Below are positions 1-7,487 of a stretch of DNA of 37,276 nt, piece after piece. Under the pieces are notes generated by a model. The model was given only the letters and a program-made list of their open reading frames with translations. It was not told the DNA's origin and made no database searches. The stretch is from Microcaldota archaeon (lineage in GTDB: Archaea > Micrarchaeota > Micrarchaeia > Micrarchaeales > CABMGC01): contig DAHVUT010000001.1 of the NCBI GenBank assembly GCA_027328425.1, positions 1-37,276 of the forward strand, in the 5' to 3' direction. Every line of letters starts with the position of its first letter. Within the stretch, counting starts at the first letter, position 1. Both the position numbers and the translations under genes were made by a program.

Positions 1-685
1 TCCTTCCGTCGGAGAGCGTAGCGAATGTATTCAATCCCATGTCGATGCCGACTGGATTAGTATCCTTAACCTTCGGAGGCGCAATCTCCGAAACTGTGGA
101 GAAGATTGCGAAATACTCACCTGCCTCCCTCTTTATCGTGAGCGTCTTTATCATTCCTGCGATTGGCCTATGGAGTTCTATCTTCATGCCTCCTATCTTC
201 GAGACACAGAGCATATGGTGCTTCCTCTCTTTGTTTATGGTGAAACCGAATTGAGGGTAGGTTATTGACGTATATCTGTCCCTCGCTTTGAAGCGTGGGA
301 AGCCCGCCTTCACCTTCTTCCCTGCCTTCCTCTCCTTCACTCGCCTGAAGAAGTTCTGGTATGCCTTGATGAGCCTGTCCCTGATTTCTTGCCTTGTCTG
401 TGAATAAATACGATTGAATTCCTTGTTCTCTTTCAGTAATCGCTGAAGGGTCCTGTTGAAGAAACTTCTTTTAGGCGTTGCTGTTTTGTCCTTCTCGTAC
501 GCCTTCTTCATCTCTTCGAGGAATCTGTTGTAGAGAAGACGTGCAATTTCTATCTGCTCGTCTATCTCTTTCTGTCGTTTAGAATCAGGGTAAAGCATGT
601 ATCGGTAGGCTCTTGAAGCATCCACGTCTTCCATTGCGGTCTTCGACTTATTATTCCTTTTGCTGTTATATGCGACCGTGTTCAT
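1..685 (-). CDS. tnpB: IS200/IS605-family TnpB RNA-guided nuclease (partial, N-terminal 228 residues)
   Basis: The minus strand encodes an open frame that runs off the window at base 1, so only the first 228 residues are visible. An N-terminal helical, Lys/Arg-rich region (about 25-140) is followed by a beta-rich segment and then GIDMGLNTFATLSDG at about 213-227. This is the RuvC-I motif of TnpB, with catalytic Asp215. TnpB proteins are transposon-encoded, omega-RNA-guided DNA endonucleases related to Cas12. The remaining RuvC motifs, the zinc ribbon and the right end with the omega-RNA would lie before base 1. No TnpA is visible. Start chosen at the ATG at 685; an ATG at 634 is an alternative. 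Codon use (CGA, CGT, AAA) and lower GC differ from the neighbours, which suggests horizontal arrival. The family is clear; activity is unknown. Confidence 0.88.
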   Translation of the reverse strand, partial: MNTVAYNSKRNNKSKTAMEDVDASRAYRYMLYPDSKRQKEIDEQIEIARLLYNRFLEEMKKAYEKDKTATPKRSFFNRTLQRLLKENKEFNRIYSQTRQEIRDRLIKAYQNFFRRVKERKAGKKVKAGFPRFKARDRYTSITYPQFGFTINKERKHHMLCVSKIGGMKIELHRPIAGMIKTLTIKREAGEYFAIFSTVSEIAPPKVKDTNPVGIDMGLNTFATLSDGR

Positions 686-712
686 TTTCCTTTTCGTCCC
701 GCTTTCATCCCA

Positions 713-729
713 CCCATAAATGGTATGGG
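713..729. repeat. Short hairpin upstream of tnpB, possible IS left-end structure
   Basis: CCCATA and TATGGG form a perfect 6-bp stem around a 5-base loop, 28 bases upstream of the tnpB start. IS200/IS605 elements carry subterminal hairpins recognised by TnpA, so this could be part of the left end. The element boundary cannot be fixed from one copy. Confidence 0.3.
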
Positions 730-766
730 ATTTCTCGCTAAGCAAAGCTAAAGAAGCTTAACTGGC

Positions 767-774
767 GTATATTT
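767..774 (+). promoter_or_regulatory. TATA box for the PLD-like membrane protein gene
   Basis: GTATATTT is centred about 30 bases before the ATG at 801. That spacing would give an almost leaderless transcript, as is common in archaea. Assigned by position and composition only. Confidence 0.4.
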
Positions 775-800
775 GCGCCGCTTGCGGCAAGATTGGGAAT

Positions 801-1823
801 ATGCCAGGAGAAGGGGAGGGAAGCAAAACGTACAAGTACATAGTCGTGCTTCTGGGCATAGCATCGGTGCTGATGGCTGCCGCAACAGTGTATGTTATGG
901 GGGTGGTGAGCCTCAACTATGGAGCGGGCTTGGCGATAGTGGGCCTGGCGAACAACGGCGGCCTTGTGAATTCAACCGCTGCCAACATACCTCTGATATC
1001 GAGCGAGATAGGTGCGCTTCACAGCGCCATGGATGAGATATACGTGCTTGCGCTGATCTCCTTCGCTATGCTTGGCGTGTCGTTCGTGCTTTACACTGGA
1101 AGGGCAGCGAGGCACGCCGCGTTTACAAGGAGGTACACGCTCCTGCACACCGTGCTTACCCTCATCTATGCGGGCCTGCTCTACCTCGTGCTCTCAAGCA
1201 TCTCCATAAGCTACACCAGTCTGTATTTCCTTTCCTTGTTCGCGGCGATAGCTGTCGCAATAGCGATAGATGCGTATCTCGAGGTGAGCATACATATAAA
1301 CTACGGGACGGGCAGGGTGCGCAATAGGGGCACGTTGCGCATAGAACCCGATGCCCCGTACAGCAACCTGCTCAACCTCCGCGACACAGTGTTCTCGAAG
1401 CTTCAGGGCGAAGTCAGGATAGTGGACAAGCACTTCAACTCGGGCGCGCTCTCCAACCTTTACAGGCTCCTGGAGACCAACATGCGTGGCATAAAGAGGC
1501 TCGAGGTGCTCGCCTCGGGCGAGATGCTGGACGCGAAGTTCAGCGACAACTACACCGACTTCAAGAACGAGCTGAACGCGGCAGGCATAGAGCTGAATTT
1601 CATGCTAATGAGCAGCGGGAACGCCACGGAGCAGCACGAGCGCTTCATCTTCGATGATTCAAGGGCCTACAAGATACCCCCGCTCAACATAATAAACAGG
1701 AAGAGCGAGCACATAGTGCCGCTCAGCATCTCGGAGGCCAGGCGCAGGTTCAACGCGCTCTCCAAGGACGCCACCAAGTACGAGAATTACGTAGTGAAGC
1801 AGGCACGCGGCCCCGCTCCGTAG
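801..1823 (+). CDS. Membrane protein with C-terminal PLD-like domain
   Basis: The protein has 340 residues. Four hydrophobic segments (about 12-38, 81-99, 114-134 and 142-160) are followed by a soluble C-terminal domain of about 180 residues. That domain contains HERFIFDD at 279-286, resembling the H-x-[KR]...D signature of phospholipase D-like folds, in particular the divergent single-motif versions that mediate nucleic acid or phosphoester chemistry. A single HKD-like motif implies dimerisation or loss of catalysis. The gene sits alone between the TnpB element and a convergent operon. It shares the host codon style (ATA, AGG), so it does not look like part of the mobile element. The PLD assignment rests on one motif and the fold context; the substrate is unknown. 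A membrane-anchored sensor or nuclease role is possible but unproven. Confidence 0.6.
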   Translation: MPGEGEGSKTYKYIVVLLGIASVLMAAATVYVMGVVSLNYGAGLAIVGLANNGGLVNSTAANIPLISSEIGALHSAMDEIYVLALISFAMLGVSFVLYTGRAARHAAFTRRYTLLHTVLTLIYAGLLYLVLSSISISYTSLYFLSLFAAIAVAIAIDAYLEVSIHINYGTGRVRNRGTLRIEPDAPYSNLLNLRDTVFSKLQGEVRIVDKHFNSGALSNLYRLLETNMRGIKRLEVLASGEMLDAKFSDNYTDFKNELNAAGIELNFMLMSSGNATEQHERFIFDDSRAYKIPPLNIINRKSEHIVPLSISEARRRFNALSKDATKYENYVVKQARGPAP

Positions 1824-1845
1824 GCCTATGGCGGAGCTGAACCTC

Positions 1846-2295
1846 CTATGCCTTCGGCTTCCTGCCGGGCGGCTTGGGCAGCTTCAGGCCTGGAAACGCC
1901 TTCTCCAGCATCTCCGCGTTCACGTCGAAGTCAAAAGAGAGGCCCTGCACCGTCCTCCTGAAAAGATAAGTGGAAGCGATCTCATTGAGCTCCTGTTTCG
2001 AGTTGGTAGCAGCCGTTATCGTCTCCTTTGCCTCGCCCGTGCCGAGCTTCTGCACGATCTGGGCGAGCGTGTTGTAGCTCTTCCTCGAGCCTGATGTCAG
2101 CCGCGCCGCATAGGCGTCGAGTTTTGCTGTGTCTATGCCGAGCAGCTCGAATGCCTTTTTGTCTATGCTCTGCCTTATTCCGGAGAGCTGGGCCGCTATC
2201 TCCTCTGGCTTGGTGTTTGCGTCTATGCGTATCTTCTTTACCGCCACCCAGTCCTTGTACTTGGCAAGAAACTCTATGGAGTCGCTGTCGTCCAT
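1846..2295 (-). CDS. Conserved hypothetical protein, helical, basic C terminus
   Basis: A 149-residue soluble protein that I do not recognise. It is mostly predicted helical and ends in a Pro/Lys-rich tail (PKPPGRKPKA). It has no Cys pairs, signal peptide or membrane segment. It lies 12 bases after the stop of the small winged-helix gene, at the end of the leftward leuS-rpl40e run, so it is probably co-transcribed. The basic tail and the company of translation genes would fit a nucleic acid or ribosome-associated role, but that is inference. ATG start at 2295. Confidence 0.7.
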   Translation of the reverse strand: MDDSDSIEFLAKYKDWVAVKKIRIDANTKPEEIAAQLSGIRQSIDKKAFELLGIDTAKLDAYAARLTSGSRKSYNTLAQIVQKLGTGEAKETITAATNSKQELNEIASTYLFRRTVQGLSFDFDVNAEMLEKAFPGLKLPKPPGRKPKA

Positions 2296-2307
2296 GCTTT
2301 TGTCCTT

Positions 2308-2529
2308 CTAGGCCTGCTGCATCAGGTAGTAGCCCGCTGCCTTCTCGCGAGCGACGCGTTTGACCACGTTCTTCTGGGAGAGCATCACAAGGGCATTGGT
2401 GACCATGCTCTTAGGCCTGTTGCACTTCTTCGCTATGTCGTCGGCTGTCTTGAGCGAGCTGTCTTTTGTCGCGCCAAGCTCCTTCATGGCGTTCACTATC
2501 AGCTGCTCTACCTGGTTCAGGTCTGCCAT
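2308..2529 (-). CDS. Small winged-helix DNA-binding protein
   Basis: A 73-residue protein consisting of little more than one winged helix. N-terminal helices lead into a helix-turn-helix around residues 27-48 (DIAKKCNRPKSMVTNALVML). A wing strand pair follows, ending in GYYLMQQA. The open frame extends to a TTG at 2541, but the ATG at 2529 is preceded by a GTGAT ribosome-binding sequence and is preferred. It lies between rpl40e (39 bases upstream) and a hypothetical gene (12 bases downstream). It is probably a transcription factor or nucleoid-type DNA binder; its target is unknown. Confidence 0.7.
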   Translation of the reverse strand: MADLNQVEQLIVNAMKELGATKDSSLKTADDIAKKCNRPKSMVTNALVMLSQKNVVKRVAREKAAGYYLMQQA

Positions 2530-2568
2530 AATATCACGCAAGCATAAACAACGCCGTTATATTAATAC

Positions 2569-2721
2569 CTACTTCTTGACCCTGATCTCTCTCCTCTTGG
2601 GCCTGAGGTACCGCGACCCGCACTTCCTGCACTTGGCTGCGCCCGCCTTGTTTCTGGCCTTGCACTTCCTGCAGACCCATATCTTTGCGAGCGCCTCGTC
2701 CGCCAGCTGGAACCTTCCCAT
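2569..2721 (-). CDS. rpl40e: 50S ribosomal protein L40e
   Basis: A 50-residue protein with an N-terminal hydrophobic stretch, then CRKC (17-20), KARNKAGAAKC and CRKCG (31-35), and a basic tail (RPKRREIRVKK). The two CxxC knuckles with the ARN...GA.KCRKCG spacing are the signature of archaeal and eukaryotic eL40, a zinc protein of the large subunit. GGTGA lies nine bases upstream of the ATG at 2721. It is co-directional with leuS, consistent with a translation operon. Confidence 0.93.
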   Translation of the reverse strand: MGRFQLADEALAKIWVCRKCKARNKAGAAKCRKCGSRYLRPKRREIRVKK

Positions 2722-2772
2722 TTCTCTTCACCAGAATAAGTGCATAGAGTTGGTCGCTAAGGTATAATAAGC

Positions 2773-3129
2773 TTAAGCCTTCCTTGATCTGAGCCATTTC
2801 ATTACGTCCTTGAACACGTCGAAGCCGCTGTAATCAAGCACCATGAGCTTCACTCCCTTGTAGCTGCCGTCCTCGAGCTCCACCGATTCGCTGTACTTGG
2901 GCATGTCCGCGTACAGCAGCGCGTCCCAGTGCCATGTGCCCTTGAAGTACTCCTCCCTGTCAAGATCCGTGTTGTTGGTGAAGTACACGAAGAGCACGCC
3001 GTCGCACCAGAATACGGGCTTGTTCTGCCCAAAGCCCACGATGCGCTTCGCCAGCTCTTCCTTGCTGCCAAACCTGTATACCTGGTGCACCACGACCTTC
3101 TTGTCCGGCACGAACTCGACGTTGACCAT
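2773..3129 (-). CDS. Hypothetical protein downstream of leuS
   Basis: A protein of 118 residues from the ATG at 3129. A longer frame begins at a TTG at 3141, which overlaps the leuS stop; GTGAT just before the ATG favours the shorter start. It is soluble and acidic/aromatic, alternating strand and helix, with a Trp-rich patch (GTWHWDALLYAD, about residues 68-79) and a basic C-terminal helix. I do not recognise the family. Eight bases separate it from leuS, so the two are almost certainly co-expressed. No catalytic motif is visible. Confidence 0.7.
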   Translation of the reverse strand: MVNVEFVPDKKVVVHQVYRFGSKEELAKRIVGFGQNKPVFWCDGVLFVYFTNNTDLDREEYFKGTWHWDALLYADMPKYSESVELEDGSYKGVKLMVLDYSGFDVFKDVMKWLRSRKA

Positions 3130-3137
3130 GTTATCAC

Positions 3138-5987
3138 TCAAAACGCAATGTCAAGGCTGGGTTTGAGGGGCATCGCCCTCCAGGCGCGCTCCGATTTCGA
3201 TGCAGCCTCCTTCTCCACCTCGACCCTGCAGCCGAGCTGCTTCGCCATGTACTCTGCAGCATCCGCGAAGCCCGCGTATTCGTCCTGTTGCGCGGTGTCT
3301 ACGGGCCGCAGCTCGTTCATGCGTTTAGCGAGCATCGCTGCTATCCTAGAGGCTATCTCTGTGTTGACCCCCGCTTCCCCCCTTACGCTGGCTATCGCCT
3401 TGTCTACCCTCCTCTCCTTTGCGAGAGTGCCAACGAGCTTCCTCTTCCAGTCCTCGGCTATCATGAGCTTCAGTGCGGCTGCCTTCCTGCCGCTCTTCTT
3501 CTCCATGAGCGCGATTGCCTGCCTTGCATCCTCCAACGTCTTCTCTATCGCCTCCTCCATGCTCTCCGCCTTCGCGTCGATCATGTCCTTGTCGGCTTCG
3601 GGCCATTTCTCCAGTGATGCGAAGCTGCCGTTGCCGAGCGCGTGCCACATCTCCTCAGCGAAGTGTGGCGTCATCGGCTGCAGCATGAGCGCTACTCCGG
3701 ACAGGAAGTCCTTGACCACTATGCCGTTCCCGCCGCCCCTTGCAAAATACCTCCTGAGCTCCAGGACCGAGTCGTAGAATATCGATATGTATGCGTCGCG
3801 CAGTTCCAGCTTCTCCATCGCGATCGTTGCCTTGCCTATCTTGCCGTTCAGCCTGGAGTAGAGCCAGTAGTCTATGCTCTTCAGCTCCCCCGAGCTGAGC
3901 TTGTCGAGCCCCATAGCCGCATTGTACAGGTACTCGAGTCTTTCCTGTATGCCCCGTACAGCAGTCCCGCTGAAGTCGGAATCGCTGTACAGGTCGGCAC
4001 CGGCTATCACGTTCATCCTTGAAGGGTCGGCGCCGTACTTCTCGAGCGCATCGGACAGCGGCACTATGTTGCCCAGGCTCTTGCTCATTTTCTCGCCTTC
4101 GCTCATGACGAAGCCGTTGATCACTATCTGCTTCGGCCAGTACGCGTTGTCGAATACCGCTGTGTGGTTGTATATGTACATCACAAGGTGGTTGAATATC
4201 AGGTCGGGCCCGGAGCCTCTCGACGTGTCCCTGTACCAGTACTCGAACGACTCCCTGCATTTCTTGATAATGGAATAGTCGATGCCCGTAGATGCAGCCA
4301 CCTTGTCGGCGTCTCCAATCCCCCTGAACACGAAGTCGAAGAATTCGGGCTTCAGCTTCTCCGGCGCTATGTCTTTGACAAAGTTGGATATGGTGTAGAA
4401 CGACATATAGATCGTAGAGTCGGATAGGCTCTCTATTATCTTGGTCTTGTCGAGAGGGAACACTGTCCCCAGTCCCTGGGCCCTGGCCACAGCGCGCATG
4501 TCTATCCAGCCCATCGCAGCGTCGAAGGCGTTCCTCGCCCTGTCTGGAAGCAGTTTCATCCGACCGAGCGCTTTCTTCGCCTCCTCCTTCCACGCCTTAT
4601 CGCCGTAGTTTATGAACCACTGGTCCTCCACGACCTTGACCACAACTTCGTAGCCGCACCTGCAGTATACGGGCGTGTTCTGGAGCACGTATATGCTGAT
4701 TGCATTACCTCCGGATGCTAGTTCCTTCTTCATCCTCTCCCTAGCCTCCGGTTCGCTCATGCCTTCATAGCCTTTGGCAAGCATCTTGCCCCAGTGGCTC
4801 TCCTCCCTGTACTCAAGCTTCGTGGCGAACTCCAGCATGTCGTCTATAGCGTCGACGTTCGTGTGCAGAATTTCAAGATACGCAAGCGCAGGCACGTCGA
4901 GGTGCTCTGGCTTGGCATCGCCCGTGCTCACATCGCTCAGCGACCTTCCTATCTTGACGTCCAGCATTTTTATGGGCTTGATCTCCTGCTGCAGCCTGCC
5001 TTCCTTCCTGAGCCGCTCCAGCGCGGCATAGTCGAACGGGGCGTGCGCAGGCACGCTCATCACTACGCCGGTCCCCACGCCCTCTTTCACGAAGAAGCCG
5101 GGCAGCACCGGGAGCTTGCTGCCGTTTATAGGATTGATGCACGTCTTAGCGAGCAGCTTGTCAGCGCCAATCTCCTCGATCACCTCTACCTTGGTTTGGT
5201 ACTTCAGCATGCTCGCCGCTGCCTTGGATATGTAGTATCGCTTGCCATCGTCCCCTATTCTGCAGGCAACGTACTGCGACTTTTCGTTTACGAACATGTT
5301 CGTGACCCCGAAGAGCGTCTCGGGCCTGTACGTGGTGCACAGCACATACGCGTCCTCCCCGTCTACCCTGAACAGCACCGCAATCTCCTCCTCTATCTCG
5401 GGCTCGACGTCGTGCTTCGTGTCGTGCATCCCGACCGCGTTGTTCTCGTTCGGGCACCATCCTACAGGATGCCTGCCTTTGGTGAGGTACCCCTTGCTGT
5501 TGAGTATCGCGAATTGCCACTCTACCATTTTGCTGAACTGCGGGTCCGTGGACACGAAGCTCCGCCTCGGGTCCATGCTGAAGCCCGACCTGCCGTAGAG
5601 CTGCCTGCTCTCGTTCGTGAAGTATGCTGCTATGTATGCCGGCTCCGTCATCTTCTGTATCTCGGCATCGGGCACGTGGAATACTTTGAGTTCCTCCACT
5701 ATCTCACCGTCCCCATTCTTTATGCGTTTTGCGAACGCAAGCACAGGCGTGCCTGTCGCGTGGAAGCCCATCGGGTAAATGACGTTGAACCCGCGCATCC
5801 TCTTGTACCTGGCAAGCACATCCGATGTTCCAAAAGCGCGCAAATGGCCTATGTGGAGCGGTGTGTTGACATAAGGCCAGGCAGCAGTAACCATGTAGGC
5901 CGGCTTGTCATTTACGTCGCTCTCGAATATTCTTGCATCTGCCCATGCCTTCTGCCACTTCGCCTCCATCCCATTGTAGTTTATCAT
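3138..5987 (-). CDS. leuS: Leucyl-tRNA synthetase (archaeal type)
   Basis: A protein of 949 residues that charges tRNA-Leu with leucine. The class I signature HIGH is at 45-48 (NTPLHIGHLRAF) and KMSKS at 633-637, followed by LGN. The CP1 editing domain lies between them, with TYRPETLFG and the VPAHAPFDY block that carries the editing Asp. The C-terminal anticodon-binding region is helical and ends in a small archaeal-type domain. The frame stays open up to 6230, but homology begins at the ATG at 5987 (MINYNG), about 30 bases after a strong TATA box. It heads a leftward operon with the small unknown gene, rpl40e and the winged-helix gene. An inverted repeat overlaps the promoter and suggests regulation. 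Confidence 0.96.
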   Translation of the reverse strand: MINYNGMEAKWQKAWADARIFESDVNDKPAYMVTAAWPYVNTPLHIGHLRAFGTSDVLARYKRMRGFNVIYPMGFHATGTPVLAFAKRIKNGDGEIVEELKVFHVPDAEIQKMTEPAYIAAYFTNESRQLYGRSGFSMDPRRSFVSTDPQFSKMVEWQFAILNSKGYLTKGRHPVGWCPNENNAVGMHDTKHDVEPEIEEEIAVLFRVDGEDAYVLCTTYRPETLFGVTNMFVNEKSQYVACRIGDDGKRYYISKAAASMLKYQTKVEVIEEIGADKLLAKTCINPINGSKLPVLPGFFVKEGVGTGVVMSVPAHAPFDYAALERLRKEGRLQQEIKPIKMLDVKIGRSLSDVSTGDAKPEHLDVPALAYLEILHTNVDAIDDMLEFATKLEYREESHWGKMLAKGYEGMSEPEARERMKKELASGGNAISIYVLQNTPVYCRCGYEVVVKVVEDQWFINYGDKAWKEEAKKALGRMKLLPDRARNAFDAAMGWIDMRAVARAQGLGTVFPLDKTKIIESLSDSTIYMSFYTISNFVKDIAPEKLKPEFFDFVFRGIGDADKVAASTGIDYSIIKKCRESFEYWYRDTSRGSGPDLIFNHLVMYIYNHTAVFDNAYWPKQIVINGFVMSEGEKMSKSLGNIVPLSDALEKYGADPSRMNVIAGADLYSDSDFSGTAVRGIQERLEYLYNAAMGLDKLSSGELKSIDYWLYSRLNGKIGKATIAMEKLELRDAYISIFYDSVLELRRYFARGGGNGIVVKDFLSGVALMLQPMTPHFAEEMWHALGNGSFASLEKWPEADKDMIDAKAESMEEAIEKTLEDARQAIALMEKKSGRKAAALKLMIAEDWKRKLVGTLAKERRVDKAIASVRGEAGVNTEIASRIAAMLAKRMNELRPVDTAQQDEYAGFADAAEYMAKQLGCRVEVEKEAASKSERAWRAMPLKPSLDIAF

Positions 5988-5998
5988 CTGAGCACGAC

Positions 5999-6014
5999 AA
6001 CGATACCTATCGTT
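5999..6014. promoter_or_regulatory. 16-base inverted repeat between leuS TATA box and start (candidate operator)
   Basis: AACGATA-CC-TATCGTT is a perfect 7+2+7 inverted repeat. It touches the TATA box (6013-6020) and lies upstream of the expected leuS transcription start near 5990, so it is positioned as a DNA operator rather than an RNA hairpin. A repressor bound here would block TBP or polymerase. The binding factor is unknown. Confidence 0.45.
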
Positions 6015-6020
6015 ATATAA
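6013..6020 (-). promoter_or_regulatory. leuS TATA box
   Basis: TTATATAA is centred about 29 bases upstream of the leuS ATG. A perfect 12-base palindrome, AATAGCGCTATT, lies just upstream at 6025-6036, near the BRE/activator side. Confidence 0.6.
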
Positions 6021-6083
6021 CATTAATAGCGCTATTGTTTCTGGCCGAGCTTTTGCCTGCACAAACCGCCTTGGACGGCAAGC

Positions 6084-6093
6084 TTTATATATT
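6084..6093 (+). promoter_or_regulatory. TATA box of the PadR-ABC operon
   Basis: TTTATATATT is centred 27 bases before the ATG at 6115. It predicts a leaderless transcript for the PadR-family gene. Confidence 0.65.
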
Positions 6094-6098
6094 TGGTC

Positions 6099-6111
6099 TA
6101 GTTTTAAACTA
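6099..6111. promoter_or_regulatory. 13-base inverted repeat, candidate PadR autorepressor operator
   Basis: TAGTTT-T-AAACTA is a perfect inverted repeat. It lies between the TATA box and the first codon of the PadR-like gene, over the likely transcription start. PadR-family repressors usually bind AT-rich palindromes in their own promoter, so autoregulation is the natural reading. Not proven. Confidence 0.5.
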
Positions 6112-6114
6112 AGC

Positions 6115-6495
6115 ATGGAGAAATGCCCAGAGCATGCTCTGCCATTCAAGGACTTCGGCACCATGGGCGAGAGCATGCTGAAGAACGTGCACTCCATAAT
6201 AGTGCTTGTGCACGTAGACGCGAAGAGCACCTATCCCTATGCGCTGCTAAAGAGGTTCAGGGCGAGCAGGCACCCCATGGTAAGCAGCATAGACAAGAGC
6301 GAGCTCTACAACATACTCAACTCGCTGGAGCACAAGGGCTACGTGAGGAGCAGGACGGTGCGCGCCGGGGGCAAGCTCCAGAGGGTATACGTTGTAACGC
6401 CAAAAGGCGGTGTCCTGGCCAAGAAGTTCAGGAGGACGTTCTTCAGGTTTGCAAGCAAGATGTCGAGCATGATGCGGGGTGCGTTTGCTGAGTGA
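6115..6495 (+). CDS. PadR-family transcriptional regulator
   Basis: A protein of 126 residues. The N-terminal winged helix (about 22-105) has the PadR layout: a helix ending in an aliphatic run, YPYALLKRF, a recognition region SSIDKSELYNILNSLEHKGYV, and a wing with RVYVVTPKG. The short C-terminal helix probably dimerises. PadR proteins are typically repressors of neighbouring transporter genes. Here the gene overlaps the ABC ATPase gene by 17 bases, so the two are translationally coupled. A palindrome sits in its own promoter. ATG at 6115; expected to be leaderless. The inducer is unknown. Confidence 0.85.
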   Translation: MEKCPEHALPFKDFGTMGESMLKNVHSIIVLVHVDAKSTYPYALLKRFRASRHPMVSSIDKSELYNILNSLEHKGYVRSRTVRAGGKLQRVYVVTPKGGVLAKKFRRTFFRFASKMSSMMRGAFAE

Positions 6496-7486
6496 TTACG
6501 CCATTGAGATAGAGGACATTGTGAAGAAGTTCGGGAACTTTACTGCTGTCAACGGGGTGAGCCTCGGCATAAAAGGGGGCGAGATCTTCGGACTGCTGGG
6601 GCCGAACGGAGCCGGAAAGAGCACCACTATAAACATGCTCCTAGGTCTATTGGCTCCCACGGCCGGCAGGATCCACATAAACGGCGTGGATATGTTGAGG
6701 GAACCGGAGAAGGCAAAGGGCCAGATAGGGATAGTGACACAGGAGACAGTGGTGGAGCCTGACCTTACCGCCGAGGACAACCTCATGATATTCGGCAGGC
6801 TTTACCAGATCCCCGAGAACGAGCTGCAGAAGGGCATAGAGTTCGCGCTGGAGCTCTCGGACCTGAAGGGATTCAGGAAATCCTACGCCGGGACGTTCTC
6901 GGGCGGCATGAAACGCAGGCTCGAGACTGCAAAGGCGCTGATGCACGCCCCAAAGATACTTCTCCTGGACGAGCCTACGACAGGCCTTGACGTTCAGAAC
7001 AGGTCGCAGATATGGGAGCTGCTGAGGAAGATAAACAAGGAGCAGGGCGTAACTATACTCATGACCACCCAGTACCTGGAGGAGGCCGACCAGCTCTGCA
7101 ACAGGATAGGCATAATAGATCACGGCAAGCTCATCGCGCTGGGCACCCCTGCGGAGCTTAGGCAGAAGATAGGGATGAGCACGGTGCTCGAGGTGGAGGC
7201 GGAAAGGGAATCGCTGCCGAAGGTGGAGCAGATATTCAGGAAGCTGGGTATGGAGCCCAAAATCTCAGGCAACAAGGTGATAGCTCCGGCGGGCGCCAAG
7301 CCTGTGGAGAGGGTGGAGAAGGTGCTGCAGCTGCTTTCCGCGGGCAGGATAGATGTGCACAACGTGAACATGCACGAGCCCACTATAGACGACGTATTCC
7401 TGAAGCTCACCGGCTCCGCCGTCCGCGACCAGACAGGCGACTACCAGGGTGGGAGGCAGGGCATGATGATGGGAAGGGGCAGATGA
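6479..7486 (+). CDS. ABC transporter ATP-binding protein (DrrA/ABC-2 type)
   Basis: A protein of 335 residues. Walker A GPNGAGKST is at 41-49, a Q-loop around 88, signature SGGMKRR at 141-147, Walker B LLLDEP at 161-166, and then a switch region. A C-terminal domain of about 100 residues after the nucleotide-binding domain is typical of DrrA-like ATPases that power drug, lipid or polysaccharide export. It ends in a Gly/Met/Arg-rich tail. The start is a GTG at 6479 overlapping the PadR gene; a TTG at 6485 is also possible. The membrane partner follows directly. The substrate cannot be read from the sequence. Confidence 0.92.
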   Translation: MRLLSDYAIEIEDIVKKFGNFTAVNGVSLGIKGGEIFGLLGPNGAGKSTTINMLLGLLAPTAGRIHINGVDMLREPEKAKGQIGIVTQETVVEPDLTAEDNLMIFGRLYQIPENELQKGIEFALELSDLKGFRKSYAGTFSGGMKRRLETAKALMHAPKILLLDEPTTGLDVQNRSQIWELLRKINKEQGVTILMTTQYLEEADQLCNRIGIIDHGKLIALGTPAELRQKIGMSTVLEVEAERESLPKVEQIFRKLGMEPKISGNKVIAPAGAKPVERVEKVLQLLSAGRIDVHNVNMHEPTIDDVFLKLTGSAVRDQTGDYQGGRQGMMMGRGR

Positions 7487-7487
7487 G

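Noticed and set aside
39-254. Rightward 71-codon frame
   Set aside because: Antisense to the TnpB RuvC-I region, which gives a clear family match.
2534-2797. Leftward 87-codon frame over the eL40 gene
   Set aside because: The eL40 zinc-knuckle protein in another frame of the same strand explains the region.
4794-6020. Long rightward frame of 408 codons
   Set aside because: It is exactly antisense to leuS, rich in His/Arg/Leu from complementary codons, and has no family features.
5988-6230. N-terminal extension of the leuS frame
   Set aside because: It crosses the divergent promoter and the start of the PadR gene, and the sequence is unlike LeuRS.
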